Part shown: in pieces, positions 14,377 to 24,008 of the stretch
How the letters are laid out: each line of letters starts with the position of its first letter
How positions within the stretch are numbered: position 1 is the stretch's first letter
Assembly (NCBI RefSeq): GCF_019093865.1
Contig: NZ_JABJXD010000002.1
Coordinates: forward strand, 186,001 to 250,000
DNA: 64,000 nucleotides
DNA from: Lentibacillus saliphilus
GTDB lineage: Bacteria > Bacillota > Bacilli > Bacillales > Amphibacillaceae
Direction: 5' to 3'
Program-made: the position numbers and the translations under genes
The notes under the pieces: generated by a model
Told to the model about the DNA's origin: nothing
Database searches by the model: none
Seen by the model: the letters and a program-made list of their open reading frames with translations, nothing else

Positions 14377-16050
14377 ATGTTAAAAAAATGGGTCTTATTA
14401 GTTGTATTTGGCGTGATACTGCTAGGTTTAACGGTTGCTTGTACCGCGACAGACGATTCAGAGTTAGAGAATGATGCGTCTAATCAAGCTGGAGAGGATG
14501 AAAACGGAGCGAATCATGAGGGGAATAATGATTCAGCTGATGAAAAGGTGCTTCGAATCAATAATGGGAATGAACCGACATCATTTAATCCACCAAAGGG
14601 ATTTGACTCTGTATCCTATAGTCCATTAAACAATTTGCTGGAAGGTTTAACGAGACTTGGAGAAGATCATACGCCACAGCCAGCAATGGCGGAAAAGTGG
14701 GACATCTCTGAGGACGGTACAACATATACATTCACCATTCGAAGTGATGCAAATTGGTCAAATGGTGATCCTGTAACAGCAGATGACTTTGTGTATGCTT
14801 GGACAGCATTACTTGATCCAGAAAAAGGCTTCCCTTCTGCCTTTCTAGGATATTTTATAAAAGGAGGAGAAGCATTTAATAGTGGTGAAGGATCTGCTGA
14901 TGATTTAGGCCTTCAGGCGTTAGACGATAAAACCTTCGAAGTAACACTTGAGGCGCCGGCAGGGTTTTTCCTTAACCTCGTGACCAATCCAGCATTTTTC
15001 CCGGTTAATCATCAAGTCGCAAAAGAGAATCCGGATTGGCACGCTGAGGCTGATACGTTTGTTGCAAATGGCCCATTCAAGCTCCAATCTTGGGAGCATG
15101 ATAATGAATTTGTTATGGTTAAAAATGATCGCTATTGGGATAAAGCGGCTGTTAACCTCGACGAAATACGTTGGTATATGGTGAATGAAACGACGACGGA
15201 ATATCAAATGTTCGATAATGGAGAGCTAGATATGGCTTCAATTCCATCTGAAATGTCTGATCAGCTCATCAACAATGACAATGTTCAAATTGAAGATCAG
15301 GGTGGACTTGAATTTTTCCGGTTTAATTTACAAAAAGAACCGTTTCAAAATAAAAAAATCCGAAAAGCATTTGCATTTGCTGTTGATAAACAGCAAATTG
15401 CTGAATATGTCGTGAAAAATAAAGCAAAACCAGCGTTCGGTTTTGTTTCACCTGGGTTCCAATCACCAGAAGGGACGGACTTTCGTGAAGCCAACGGAGA
15501 TCTCGTTCCGTTTGCACCAGATGAAGCCAAGAAATTGCTAGAAGAAGGCATGGCAGAAGAAGGCTATGATGAGCTTCCAGAGGTTGTTCTCTCTTATAAT
15601 ACGAGTGAAACACATAAGTCTGTTGCAGAAGCGATTCAGAGTATGTATAACGAGCATTTGGGGCTTGATGTGACACTGGAGAACAAGGAATGGCAAGTGT
15701 TTTCCGAAGAGCAAAAAGCGCTAGAACTGCAGTTATCACGAAGTTCATTTTTGTTTGATTATGCAGATCCAGTAAACTTTTTGGAAAGCTTTATTACAGA
15801 TTCATCAATGAATCGGACTGGTTATTCTAATGCTGAATACAATGATTTGATTGAACAAGCCAAAACTGAACCGGAAGAAGAAAAACGCTGGGCGCATATG
15901 TATGAGGCCGAGAAAATGCTCGCTGAGAATATGCCAATATTTCCGATACGATACTATAATCAAGTATCGATCCAAAATCCTGATTTAACAGGCGTATTGC
16001 GTCATCCAGTAGGTTATTTGGAATTAAAGCATGCGGATATCAAGCAATAA
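14377..16050 (+). CDS. oppA: Oligopeptide-binding lipoprotein, OppA type
   Basis: 557 residues. Lipobox LTVAC with the lipidated Cys at residue 22, followed by a D/E/N-rich flexible linker and an SBP_bac_5 fold (motif [20 protein letters not shown]; cluster-C signature [16 protein letters not shown]). Captures peptides outside the membrane. ATG at 14377 after AAGGGGG; an ATG 18 bp earlier overlaps oppD. It lies between oppD and oppF, unlike the A-B-C-D-F order of B. subtilis opp. Confidence 0.93.
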   Translation: MLKKWVLLVVFGVILLGLTVACTATDDSELENDASNQAGEDENGANHEGNNDSADEKVLRINNGNEPTSFNPPKGFDSVSYSPLNNLLEGLTRLGEDHTPQPAMAEKWDISEDGTTYTFTIRSDANWSNGDPVTADDFVYAWTALLDPEKGFPSAFLGYFIKGGEAFNSGEGSADDLGLQALDDKTFEVTLEAPAGFFLNLVTNPAFFPVNHQVAKENPDWHAEADTFVANGPFKLQSWEHDNEFVMVKNDRYWDKAAVNLDEIRWYMVNETTTEYQMFDNGELDMASIPSEMSDQLINNDNVQIEDQGGLEFFRFNLQKEPFQNKKIRKAFAFAVDKQQIAEYVVKNKAKPAFGFVSPGFQSPEGTDFREANGDLVPFAPDEAKKLLEEGMAEEGYDELPEVVLSYNTSETHKSVAEAIQSMYNEHLGLDVTLENKEWQVFSEEQKALELQLSRSSFLFDYADPVNFLESFITDSSMNRTGYSNAEYNDLIEQAKTEPEEEKRWAHMYEAEKMLAENMPIFPIRYYNQVSIQNPDLTGVLRHPVGYLELKHADIKQ

Positions 16051-16112
16051 TTGTACGCCAACTTAATTTGGTTATGCCGCGTAAAAGAGCAGAAGGCAAG
16101 GGAGAATGTGTC

Positions 16113-17072
16113 ATGACGAGACCGATGTTACAAGTGAATGCATTGAAAAAACATTTTCGTGTTGGTAAGAAAGATGTCCTCCAAGCCGTTAATGATGTGA
16201 CGTTTTCTGTTGATACAGGCGAAACCCTCGGTCTTGTTGGAGAATCGGGGTGTGGGAAGTCAACCGTTGGGCGGACGATCATGGGGTTGTATGAACGTAC
16301 GAGTGGTGAGGTCGTTTATAATGGGCAGCGGGTTCATGAATTGTCCGCAAAAGACCAGACCATTTTTCATCGCAGCTTGCAAATGATTTTCCAGGATCCG
16401 TATGCATCGCTGAACCCACGCTCAACGGTTAGGGAGATTATAGCAGAGCCGATGATCATTCATAAAATGACCATGACAAAAGCCGAACGACTAGAGCGTG
16501 TAATTCAGCTACTTGAGGAAGTTGGTTTGAATCGAGATCATGCCAATCGTTATCCACATGAATTTAGTGGTGGACAACGACAGCGAATAGGTATTGCCCG
16601 GGCACTTGCGCTTAATCCGGATTTTATAATAGCAGATGAACCGATTTCAGCGCTTGACGTATCTGTTCAAGCTCAAGTTGTAAATTTATTGCAACAACTA
16701 CAACAGGAAAAACAACTCACATTTCTATTTATTGCTCATGATTTGTCTATGGTGAAGCATATCTCTGATCGAATCGGTGTGATGTATCTCGGGCATCTCG
16801 TTGAATTAACCGAAAGTCGCCACCTTTATGAACAACCGCGTCACCCTTATACACAAGCGCTTTTATCAGCGATACCGATTCCAGATCCTGATATTGAAAA
16901 AGAACGTGAGCGGATTATTCTTCAAGGCGACTTGCCAAGCCCAATCAATCCCCCGAGCGGTTGTGTATTTAGAACACGTTGCCCAGCGGCTATGGACATA
17001 TGCAGTGTTCAAAAGCCAATATTCCGTGAGGTAGAACCTGGCCACCATGTTGCCTGTCACTTATATGAATAA
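16113..17072 (+). CDS. oppF: Oligopeptide ABC transporter ATPase, OppF type
   Basis: 319 residues. Walker [10 protein letters not shown], signature FSGGQRQR, Walker [13 protein letters not shown], and the C-terminal [14 protein letters not shown] cluster. The start is ATG 16113 behind AAGGGAG; an upstream in-frame GTG/ATG region lacks a ribosome site and adds a basic stretch absent from the family. Last gene of the operon, followed by a terminator. Confidence 0.94.
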   Translation: MTRPMLQVNALKKHFRVGKKDVLQAVNDVTFSVDTGETLGLVGESGCGKSTVGRTIMGLYERTSGEVVYNGQRVHELSAKDQTIFHRSLQMIFQDPYASLNPRSTVREIIAEPMIIHKMTMTKAERLERVIQLLEEVGLNRDHANRYPHEFSGGQRQRIGIARALALNPDFIIADEPISALDVSVQAQVVNLLQQLQQEKQLTFLFIAHDLSMVKHISDRIGVMYLGHLVELTESRHLYEQPRHPYTQALLSAIPIPDPDIEKERERIILQGDLPSPINPPSGCVFRTRCPAAMDICSVQKPIFREVEPGHHVACHLYE

Positions 17073-17091
17073 GGCATATCGCTCTAAATGG

Positions 17092-17126
17092 GCGTTCTGT
17101 ACAGCGCAGTACAGAACGCTTTTTTA
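17092..17126 (+). terminator. Intrinsic terminator of the opp operon
   Basis: Perfect 11-bp stem (17092-17102 with 17109-17119), 6-base loop, then six T residues. Confidence 0.92.
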
Positions 17127-17268
17127 CGTTTTAATACTCCGAATTACAATTGGATCATTTAATCGTTTAAATTTCTGGCTTCTAATGCCAACTTAATCAT
17201 ATCGTCATAAAAATGCGTTCTATTTTTGCCTGTCCTTGTATATGAATATTAGTAGGGATAATAGAGAA

Positions 17269-17306
17269 ACCGAATCGTTCAATCACCCATGTTGAACAGA
17301 TTCGGT
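17269..17306 (+). other. Inverted repeat upstream of spoIID
   Basis: ACCGAATCGTTCAA (17269-17282) pairs with TTGAAC-A-GATTCGGT (17292-17306), interrupted by one bulged base. It lies 30 bp before the spoIID start, with no T-run, so it is more likely a leader hairpin or operator than a terminator. No clear sigma-E promoter could be assigned by eye. Confidence 0.45.
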
Positions 17307-17336
17307 ATATTAAAGTAATCTTAAAGGAGGTATCCG

Positions 17337-18491
17337 ATGCCAAAACCGTACAAACCAAAAATAAAGTCGAAAACATGGCCGAAAAAACACCATAAAGTGA
17401 AGCAGCTTCAAAAACATTCTCATAGCCGTCCTCTTGCTAAGGGGCCAAAAAAATGGTCGAATCAGCAATCTTTGAAGCTTGCTAGCGTGTTTTTATTTGC
17501 AAGCTTAATGGCTATTATTCTCATTGTCCCGACATTAATCGTCATCCCATTTATGGATTCAGGACCACCACAGACGACAGCTGATGAACAAACAGAACCG
17601 ATACAATTGTTAGATGGTGATTCACATTTATCAGTGAGTGTAATGCGGAATCAATCAAAAGAAATTGAAGAGATTCCATTAGAGCAATACGTGGCAGGAG
17701 TCGTTTCTGCAGAAATGCCAGCAGAGTTCGAAGTTGAAGCGTTAAAAGCTCAAGCACTTGCAGCTCGAACATATATTGTCAACCATCTTCTTCATCAAAC
17801 AAATGAAGAAAACGCTAATATTACCGATACCGTAGATCATCAAGTGTACAAAAGTGATACAGAGCTTCGTGAACGCTGGGGAAAAGATTACAATTGGAAA
17901 ATGCGTCGCATACAAGAAGCAGTCGCTGCGACAAAGGGCGAAGTTCTCACTTATGATGATGTTACCATTACACCTGCTTTCTTCTCAACGAGTAACGGGT
18001 ACACAGAGAACTCAGAAGACTACTGGGAAAATGAGCTTCCGTATTTAAGGAGTGTCGCGAGTCCTTGGGATAAAGCATCTCCAAAATTTCTTGATCAAAA
18101 AATTTTCACACTTCAAGAGGTTGAATCAGCATTAGGTATTACGATACCGAATGACGGCAGTATGCAAATGACGATTACACGGACTGAAAGCGGTCGTGTT
18201 GAAACACTTAATTTAGGGGCTGTCGATTTTTCAGGGAGAACGATCCGAGAAAAGCTCGGATTGCGATCAAGTGATTTTTCTATTAAACAAAAAAATAATC
18301 ATTTCATATTTACGACAAAAGGATATGGTCATGGCATTGGAATGAGTCAATATGGTGCAAATGGTATGGCGAAGGAAGGAAAGTCTTATCGTGACATTAT
18401 TCAATACTATTACAAAGGGGTTGATATTAATCTACTAAGTGAAACGGCACCTACACTTGTCATGTCAGACCAGGAGCGCTCCAAACAATAA
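17337..18491 (+). CDS. spoIID: Stage II sporulation protein D (peptidoglycan lytic transglycosylase)
   Basis: 384 residues. A very basic, Lys/His-rich N-terminus (1-46), one membrane helix (about 46-72), then the SpoIID domain, with the diagnostic segments EVEALKAQALAARTYIV and GYGHGIGMSQYGANGMAKEG. In B. subtilis SpoIID acts with SpoIIM and SpoIIP in septal peptidoglycan degradation during engulfment. The N-terminal basic tail looks longer than in B. subtilis. ATG behind AAGGAGG. Confidence 0.96.
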   Translation: MPKPYKPKIKSKTWPKKHHKVKQLQKHSHSRPLAKGPKKWSNQQSLKLASVFLFASLMAIILIVPTLIVIPFMDSGPPQTTADEQTEPIQLLDGDSHLSVSVMRNQSKEIEEIPLEQYVAGVVSAEMPAEFEVEALKAQALAARTYIVNHLLHQTNEENANITDTVDHQVYKSDTELRERWGKDYNWKMRRIQEAVAATKGEVLTYDDVTITPAFFSTSNGYTENSEDYWENELPYLRSVASPWDKASPKFLDQKIFTLQEVESALGITIPNDGSMQMTITRTESGRVETLNLGAVDFSGRTIREKLGLRSSDFSIKQKNNHFIFTTKGYGHGIGMSQYGANGMAKEGKSYRDIIQYYYKGVDINLLSETAPTLVMSDQERSKQ

Positions 18492-18514
18492 GTTAAATAG
18501 TTAAAAGCTATGTT

Positions 18515-18557
18515 AATCTTGTCGCATGTAACCATCTTACTGCGGCAAGATTTTTTT
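18515..18557 (+). terminator. Intrinsic terminator after spoIID
   Basis: 12-bp stem with one G-U pair (18515-18526 with 18541-18552), followed by a T-run. Confidence 0.88.
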
Positions 18558-18675
18558 GACTTAAACCTTATACATTCTAGGTTTGAGGGGCGAGTTGAAT
18601 ATATATAGAAATATTTTCCTTTTTATGTATATAATCATTTCTTTTTGATCAGAATGGTTGTTGAGGTGATAACAT

Positions 18676-19485
18676 ATGAAGGAAGAACACAATTCAAAGT
18701 CCAAATGGACACGTATCTTTCGTAAAAAGTGGTTTTTTCCGGCTGTTTATCTAACAGTAGCTGCATTACTCTTAACGGGTGTTGTCTGGTATCAGAATCT
18801 CGACAATCAGATGCCTGGTTTGAATGATGACGAAGACGATATTGCAGACAACTATGTACCGGATCCATTTGACGAAGATGCAGACCCTGTCGTTGACCAG
18901 GATGAAATCATCCGAATGCCTGTATCTGAAGATGATCAAGCAGAAATCGTAACTAAATTTTATGATTACAACGCAGAAGAAGCGGATCGACAACAAGCGT
19001 TGATCCATCACAACAACAGCTGGTATCAAAGTACAGGTATTGACATTGCAACAAGTGCAGGTGAGTCGTTTGACGTTATGGCATCTTTAAGCGGTACGGT
19101 AGAAGGTGTGAAGCAAGATCCGTTGCTTGGTAACGTCGTCACTTTATCACATGGAAATGATGTCAAAACTTATTATGCAAGCTTAGATGACGTCAGTGTT
19201 AAAAAAGGTGACAAGCTTGAGCAGGGAGCAGTAATCGGTACAGCGGGTAAAAATTTATTTGGTAAAGAAAATGGCATTCACGTACATTTCGAGCTGCATA
19301 AAGGTGAGCAAAAGCTCAATCCAGAAGCATACTTTAATCAGCCGGTCAGTAAAATGGATGTCACACAATCAGATGAAACGGAGTCAGATGATGATACAGA
19401 AGCTTCTAGTACGAACGACTCTATGCCCGATACTTCTGATGATGTCGATGATGAACCTGACAATGAAGACAACGATGCAGAATAA
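18676..19485 (+). CDS. spoIIQ: Stage II sporulation protein Q (LytM-like, forespore side of the engulfment channel)
   Basis: 269 residues: cytoplasmic basic tail, membrane helix about 20-40, an acidic linker (45-90), a LytM/M23 domain (about 110-215) and a highly acidic, Asp/Glu/Ser-rich C-terminal tail (about 225-269). The first metal-ligand position of the usual H-x-G-x-D motif is Ser119 (STGID) while HVHFELH (202-208) is kept. The domain is therefore probably catalytically dead, as in B. subtilis SpoIIQ, and acts as a partner of SpoIIIAH. Located between spoIID and spoIIID. Confidence 0.93.
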   Translation: MKEEHNSKSKWTRIFRKKWFFPAVYLTVAALLLTGVVWYQNLDNQMPGLNDDEDDIADNYVPDPFDEDADPVVDQDEIIRMPVSEDDQAEIVTKFYDYNAEEADRQQALIHHNNSWYQSTGIDIATSAGESFDVMASLSGTVEGVKQDPLLGNVVTLSHGNDVKTYYASLDDVSVKKGDKLEQGAVIGTAGKNLFGKENGIHVHFELHKGEQKLNPEAYFNQPVSKMDVTQSDETESDDDTEASSTNDSMPDTSDDVDDEPDNEDNDAE

Positions 19486-19534
19486 CTGAGGGATACCATC
19501 GATCATTATTATCCACATGATGTTCCCATAATCT

Positions 19535-19568
19535 ACTCCAGCCGATAGAGCTGGAGTTATTTTTTTGT
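19535..19568 (+). terminator. Intrinsic terminator after spoIIQ
   Basis: 8-bp stem ACTCCAGC (19535-19542) / GCTGGAGT (19550-19557), 7-base loop, then a TA-T-run to 19568. Confidence 0.85.
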
Positions 19569-19621
19569 CAGAAGTTGTTGTTATACAAATGAAAAACGTA
19601 GTGAAGTTGACCCAATCCCAC

Positions 19622-19718
19622 AACCAGACTAGATCTTTAGAACCATGAATAATGTCGAAAGAATTAAGGTAAATGTCGAACGATTATAGGTCTCTAGTCT
19701 GGTTAAGTATGGTACAAT
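19622..19718 (+). promoter_or_regulatory. Candidate promoter and operator region of the aimR-like gene
   Basis: A perfect 12-bp inverted repeat (AACCAGACTAGA 19622-19633; TCTAGTCTGGTT 19693-19704) encloses two direct copies of AATGTCGAA at 19651 and 19672, exactly 21 bp apart. Just downstream is an extended -10, TGG-TACAAT (TACAAT 19713-19718). The region 19719-19879 to the start codon is a leader with no visible gene. The arrangement suggests a regulated promoter; the binding protein is unknown. Confidence 0.45.
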
Positions 19719-19879
19719 TACAATTGTGTGAATTAAGCATCAGATTATACCCACTTGACGTTTACATAGTGCCAGACGATGCGAGCTGGCTTCTTCGCTT
19801 TATTGTTTACACAACTTGTGACACCTGAGCCACTTCACAATAAATCCTCATAAATCATTTTTTGAAAGGAGATTGACGT

Positions 19880-20908
19880 ATGGAATCTTCCCGGCCGATT
19901 CTAGATGATCCGTTAACGGCCAATGAACATCTCACGTTAGAAATGGTGATGTTTTTATTAACGACACAGCACTCTAAGGGAAAAGCAAATGAGCTGTTAC
20001 GGCAATATTGCTTACAGTCACCAATTGCTGATGTTCAGAAAAAGGGAATGGAATTTCTCTATATGAACGGCTATACAGATGATTTACAGAAGCTTATACA
20101 TAAGAATAAGACATCGAATGATCGATCAAAGCAGGAATGGTCAGAAGTTTATCAGTTTATGCTGGATCGTGACCAGCAGCATACGTACCCACTAAAAACG
20201 GTCATGCATCGGCTCAATGCAATTCGTACTTCAGAGCCGGAGCTTCAATGCTTATTAAAGTTTGCCCATATATCGATTAGCATGGATTCAGGTGATTACG
20301 AGTGTGTCGGTCACTTACTGCAACAACAACATGAGCTTGTTGAAAAAATATCGGATCGAATGTTAATGAATTTTTTTAAAACCCGTTTGTATACAAGCCT
20401 TTTTATGTACTATTGGCGAAGGAATGAGTTAATTATCGCCCGTAAGTTTGCTTTTCGAGCGCTCAATCAATCGACAAATTCACGTACAAAAATCGCCCTT
20501 CATGTGAACTTAGGCCTTACGTATTTGTTTGATACGTATGAGCAAGGGATGTATCATATGCGGGAAGCGTTAAAGCTAGCAAGAACGTATAAGCATTATG
20601 ATTTAGAAGCTATCATTAACGAACAGAACATCCCCTTTTTAGCAGCTGAATTCGGTATTTCTGATCAAATCCAAACACAAGACAAAAGTGAACAAGCGCA
20701 TTTAGCAATGGCTAACGGACATTATGACAAAGCCGAGCGTATTTTAAGCTCCGTTCCTATCAATACCCCTTTTCGATTGTATTATTTAGGGGTCGTTACA
20801 CAAAATCGCCAATTGCTGTTACAGTCGTACAGTCATTTTATTGAAAAGAATAGTGATTATTTCTTTAGTCGTCTCCCTCTCAGAGCCATGCAGAAGATAC
20901 ATGATTAA
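19880..20908 (+). CDS. AimR-family peptide-receptor homologue lacking the HTH domain
   Basis: 342 residues, almost wholly helical TPR-like repeats. Segments resemble the arbitrium receptor AimR of SPbeta-type phages from memory: the stretch around LLRQYCLQSPIADVQKKGME, the repeat TRLYTSLFMYYWRRNELIIA, the EQAHLAMANGHYDKAERIL motif, and a C-terminus ending in DYFFSRLPLRAMQKI (RLPLLELQKM-like in AimR). AimR has about 50 residues of helix-turn-helix before this region; here only about 17 residues precede it, and an in-frame TGA at 19874-19876 stands directly upstream, so the DNA-binding domain is absent. ATG follows AAAGGA at 19865-19870. It sits between spoIIQ and spoIIID and ends in a terminator. 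Confidence 0.72.
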   Translation: MESSRPILDDPLTANEHLTLEMVMFLLTTQHSKGKANELLRQYCLQSPIADVQKKGMEFLYMNGYTDDLQKLIHKNKTSNDRSKQEWSEVYQFMLDRDQQHTYPLKTVMHRLNAIRTSEPELQCLLKFAHISISMDSGDYECVGHLLQQQHELVEKISDRMLMNFFKTRLYTSLFMYYWRRNELIIARKFAFRALNQSTNSRTKIALHVNLGLTYLFDTYEQGMYHMREALKLARTYKHYDLEAIINEQNIPFLAAEFGISDQIQTQDKSEQAHLAMANGHYDKAERILSSVPINTPFRLYYLGVVTQNRQLLLQSYSHFIEKNSDYFFSRLPLRAMQKIHD

Positions 20909-20916
20909 AAACTGGT

Positions 20917-20948
20917 ACCCCCTAAACAAGGATGTTTGGGGGGGGTTT
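20917..20948 (+). terminator. Intrinsic terminator after the aimR-like gene
   Basis: ACCCCCTAAAC (20917-20927 area) pairs with GTTTGGGGG(GG), followed by TTTT. It begins less than 10 bp after the stop codon. The region 20949-21397 before spoIIID holds no convincing gene: an 8-codon frame at 21106-21132 with a good GAGGTG site is the only start of note, and no AimP-like precursor (about 40 residues with a signal segment) is apparent. Confidence 0.85.
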
Positions 20949-21397
20949 TCATATACGCACTTATCTTTAAGAACAGACCATAACCCCTTCAATTTGTCTT
21001 CAACCCTTGTCCTTTTAGGCAGAAGCCTTAATTTTAATCATATTTCCTCTACTTTGATAATAAAATGTTACAAATCAATCCATCTTTAATGTCTGAGGTG
21101 AGATCATGTGTGGCTTACATGATAGCATGTGATGTCGTAGTTATTACAACACTGTGCAGATAAAAGAATCCTACTTTAATTGTTATACATATCTTTGTCA
21201 TTCTTATTTTGACTTTCATTATTGGAAGGAGATACGTGCCGTCAGTCGCAGGCGTCCGTATAGACCTTCTAACTATAAAAATCGTCCCTTTTAGCACTAC
21301 ACTCAACCGCATAAATAATTTTAACAAGCCATATGAAAATGTATCACCTTGTCTCGATTCACACCTCGGAAATATCCAACTTAGGGAGGCGAACGGT

Positions 21398-21718
21398 GTG
21401 CACGATTACATCAAAGAAAGAACGATCAAGATAGGGAGGCAAGTCGTGGAGACGAGGAAAACCGTCCGTACGATTGCAAAAGAATTCGGTGTTTCCAAGA
21501 GCACGGTTCATAAAGATTTAACCGAACGATTGCCTGAAATCAATCCTGATCTGGCAAATGAGGTAAAAGAAGTGTTGAATTACCACAAATCGATCAGACA
21601 TATAAGAGGAGGAGAAGCAACGAGGAAGAAGTACAAAGTTAAAACGACACAGGCGAGCTCAATTAAAGGAAAGACGGCAGCTCCCTCTTCAGATCGAGGC
21701 GTTAAGCCTGTAGGTTAA
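21398..21718 (+). CDS. spoIIID: Sporulation transcriptional regulator SpoIIID
   Basis: 106 residues. The core (DYIKERTIKIGRQVVETRKT and onward to KSIRHIRGGEATRKKYK) is the SpoIIID signature, with the helix-turn-helix TVRTIAKEFGVSKSTVHKDL. A mother-cell DNA-binding protein that modulates the sigma-E regulon. The start is GTG 21398 behind AGGGAGG; the frame stays open for 189 bp upstream but without homology or a ribosome site. The C-terminal tail after KKYK (about 25 residues, Lys/Thr/Ser-rich) is longer than in B. subtilis (93 residues in total). Confidence 0.96.
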   Translation: MHDYIKERTIKIGRQVVETRKTVRTIAKEFGVSKSTVHKDLTERLPEINPDLANEVKEVLNYHKSIRHIRGGEATRKKYKVKTTQASSIKGKTAAPSSDRGVKPVG

Positions 21719-22105
21719 CCCCACAATTTTTATCCCATATTGGCTTTCTTTAGCGAGCTTGAGTCATACTATGGAATTTCACTCTAAAGATGCGTCATAT
21801 AGAACATAAGCTCAGGGAATATGCGGACTCCTATAACCAGAAAGGGCTCGTAATTATATTTCCGTAACGTGTCTTGTTGTTCAGAGGTTCTTTAGTTGAA
21901 ATTCCGTGTGCCAGGCTCGTTTTTTGTTGTGTTCTTCAAGCAATACGATAATCTGATGAAGAGCTGGTACCTATAAAAAAGCAAAGAAACTCTAAACTTT
22001 TTTTGTTCTTTGCAGTTAAGCGTTGAATTTTGTGGTAAAATAGATTATTAGTAGAAGTATGCACGAAATGAGTCATAATTTGAAAACTGGGAGGTTTGCC
22101 TAAAG
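21719..22105 (+). promoter_or_regulatory. Gap before mbl with an extended -10 promoter candidate
   Basis: 387 bases without a visible gene. TG-G-TAAAAT (22033-22041) resembles an extended -10 element; no strong -35 partner is visible. It lies 65 bp before mbl and is the best candidate for its promoter. Confidence 0.4.
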
Positions 22106-23107
22106 ATGTTTTCTAGGGATATTGGAATAGACCTTGGGACAGCAAATGTGCTGATCCATGTTAAGGGTAAAGGCATCATTTTAAATGAGCCTGCTGTTGT
22201 TGCGATGGATCGTAACACAGGAAAGGTTCTTGAGGTGGGAGAAGCCGCACGTCGTATGGTTGGCCGTACGCCTGGTAATATTGAGGCGGTTCGCCCATTA
22301 AAAGATGGTGTTATTGCCGACTTTGACATAACAGAAGCAATGCTTAAGCATTTTATAAATAAAATAAATGTGCGTGGATTTTTAACAAAACCACGGATGC
22401 TTATTTGCTGTCCAACGAATATAACAAAAGTAGAACAAAAAGCGATTAAAGAAGCGGCAGAAAAATCAGGCGGTAAAAAGATTTATTTAGAAGAAGAACC
22501 GAAAGTCGCTGCAATAGGTTCAGGGATGGAAATATACCAGCCAAGCGGCAATATGGTCGTAGATATCGGTGGTGGAACAACGGATGTAGCCGTTTTATCA
22601 ATGGGTGACATTGTTACATCTGAATCCGTCAAAATGGCTGGAGATAAGTTTGATATTGAAATTCTTCAGCATATTAAGCGGAAATATAAATTACTCATAG
22701 GCGAGCGAACGGCTGAAGATATTAAGATTAATGTTGCGACTGTCTATCCAGGTGCTCGTCATGAAGAGATGGACATTCGTGGTCGTGATCTCGTAACGGG
22801 TCTCCCGCGTACAATCACAATTTACTCTGAGGAAATTGAGGAAGCACTTCGTGAATCAGTTGCTTTAATTACCCAAGGCGCTAAATCAGTCTTAGAACGG
22901 ACCCCACCTGAGTTGTCGGCAGATATTATTGACCGTGGTGTTATTTTAACGGGTGGTGGCGCGTTGATCCACGGTATTGACCAATTGCTCGCGGATGAGT
23001 TGAAGGTGCCAGTTTTACTTGCTGAAGAACCAATGAATTGTGTTGCAAAAGGAACAGGTATTATGCTCGAGAACATTGATAAAATTGACCGCAAAGGTAT
23101 CGTATAA
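22106..23107 (+). CDS. mbl: MreB-like actin homologue Mbl
   Basis: 333 residues. Actin-fold phosphate-1 loop DIGIDLGTANVLIHVKGKG, phosphate-2 VVDIGGGTTDVAVLSMGD and the adenosine motif LTGGGALIHGID are intact. It polymerises under the membrane and guides lateral-wall synthesis. Its position after spoIIID identifies it as Mbl rather than MreB or MreBH. ATG behind GGGAGG with a somewhat long spacing of about 11. Confidence 0.95.
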   Translation: MFSRDIGIDLGTANVLIHVKGKGIILNEPAVVAMDRNTGKVLEVGEAARRMVGRTPGNIEAVRPLKDGVIADFDITEAMLKHFINKINVRGFLTKPRMLICCPTNITKVEQKAIKEAAEKSGGKKIYLEEEPKVAAIGSGMEIYQPSGNMVVDIGGGTTDVAVLSMGDIVTSESVKMAGDKFDIEILQHIKRKYKLLIGERTAEDIKINVATVYPGARHEEMDIRGRDLVTGLPRTITIYSEEIEEALRESVALITQGAKSVLERTPPELSADIIDRGVILTGGGALIHGIDQLLADELKVPVLLAEEPMNCVAKGTGIMLENIDKIDRKGIV

Positions 23108-23192
23108 ACGATAACCGGTCTTGTAAGAGGTCTAGCATATTCAATAAGTCAGCAATCATAACAGAAGGACCTTGTAAAAGGAGCGTGGACAA

Positions 23193-23996
23193 ATGTTAAG
23201 AGGGTTTCATACCGTAGCAAGTGGCATGTATGCTCAGCAGAGACGACAAGAGACGTTAGCCAACAATATTACGAACGCACAAACACCAGGCTACAAAGCA
23301 GACGACGCTGCATTAAGAGCATTTCCGGAGATGCTTACATATCACATGGGGAGTCAAACCTTACCGACAACAAGACAATTTAAGCTGCCAATTCAACAAC
23401 CAATCGGGTCTTTTAATACGGGTGTTTATGTCCAGGAAACGATTCCGAATCACCAACAAGGAGATATTCGCGAAACGAATCTGTCAACAGATCTCGCTCT
23501 TGTGAATGGAACGTTGTTAGACGAGACGGGCAGCTTGTTTTTCACGGTGCAAAATGAAGCTGGTGACGTTCGCTATACACGAAATGGTAATTTTACTGTT
23601 GATCAAGCTGGCTTTTTAACGACATCAGAAGGCTATTACGTTTTAGATAATAACGGCAATTCAATCCAAACGGGCGGCATGGACTTTTCTGTCTCTGAAA
23701 ATGGTGTACTTGAAGCCAATGGGATAGCTGCTCAACTCGGAGTTGCTTATGCTGCGAATGTGAACGAGCTCGTAAAAGAAGGAAATGACTTGTTTCAAGG
23801 AGATGCAGGGGAGGTTCCAGCTGGAACGACGTTTTCCATTCAGCAGGGTGCACTAGAACGTTCGAATGTTGATTCGTTACAAATGATGACTGAGATGATG
23901 GAATCATATCGTCTGTTTGAAACGAATCAACGGGTGTTAAAAGCATATGATGAAAGTATGGGAAAAGCCGTGAGTGATATCGGTCGGATTGGCTAA
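23193..23996 (+). CDS. flhO: Flagellar hook-basal body protein FlhO
   Basis: 267 residues. N-terminal rod-protein motif TLANNITNAQTPGYK, C-terminal helix SNVDSLQMMTEMMESYRLFE, characteristic of FlgG/FlgF-family axial proteins. In Bacillus the flhO-flhP pair encodes distal-rod components encoded outside the main fla/che operon, and here too follows mbl. ATG at 23193 has an AAAAGGAGCG site. A sigma-D promoter was not recognised in the 85-bp gap. Confidence 0.93.
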   Translation: MLRGFHTVASGMYAQQRRQETLANNITNAQTPGYKADDAALRAFPEMLTYHMGSQTLPTTRQFKLPIQQPIGSFNTGVYVQETIPNHQQGDIRETNLSTDLALVNGTLLDETGSLFFTVQNEAGDVRYTRNGNFTVDQAGFLTTSEGYYVLDNNGNSIQTGGMDFSVSENGVLEANGIAAQLGVAYAANVNELVKEGNDLFQGDAGEVPAGTTFSIQQGALERSNVDSLQMMTEMMESYRLFETNQRVLKAYDESMGKAVSDIGRIG

Positions 23997-24008
23997 GGAG
24001 GATGACAT

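Noticed and set aside
20841-21089. 82-codon frame overlapping the 3' end of the aimR-like gene, considered as an AimP precursor
   Set aside because: TTG start within the upstream gene, no ribosome site, runs across the terminator, and its C-terminus has no arbitrium-like hexapeptide.
21106-21132. 8-codon frame (MCGLHDSM) with a GAGGTG site upstream of spoIIID
   Set aside because: Too short to support without conservation data; the site may simply be chance or part of a hairpin (ATCATGT/ACATGAT).
21209-21397. N-terminal extension of SpoIIID by 63 residues
   Set aside because: No ribosome site before it, no resemblance to the family; the GTG at 21398 has a proper AGGGAGG and gives the normal N-terminus.
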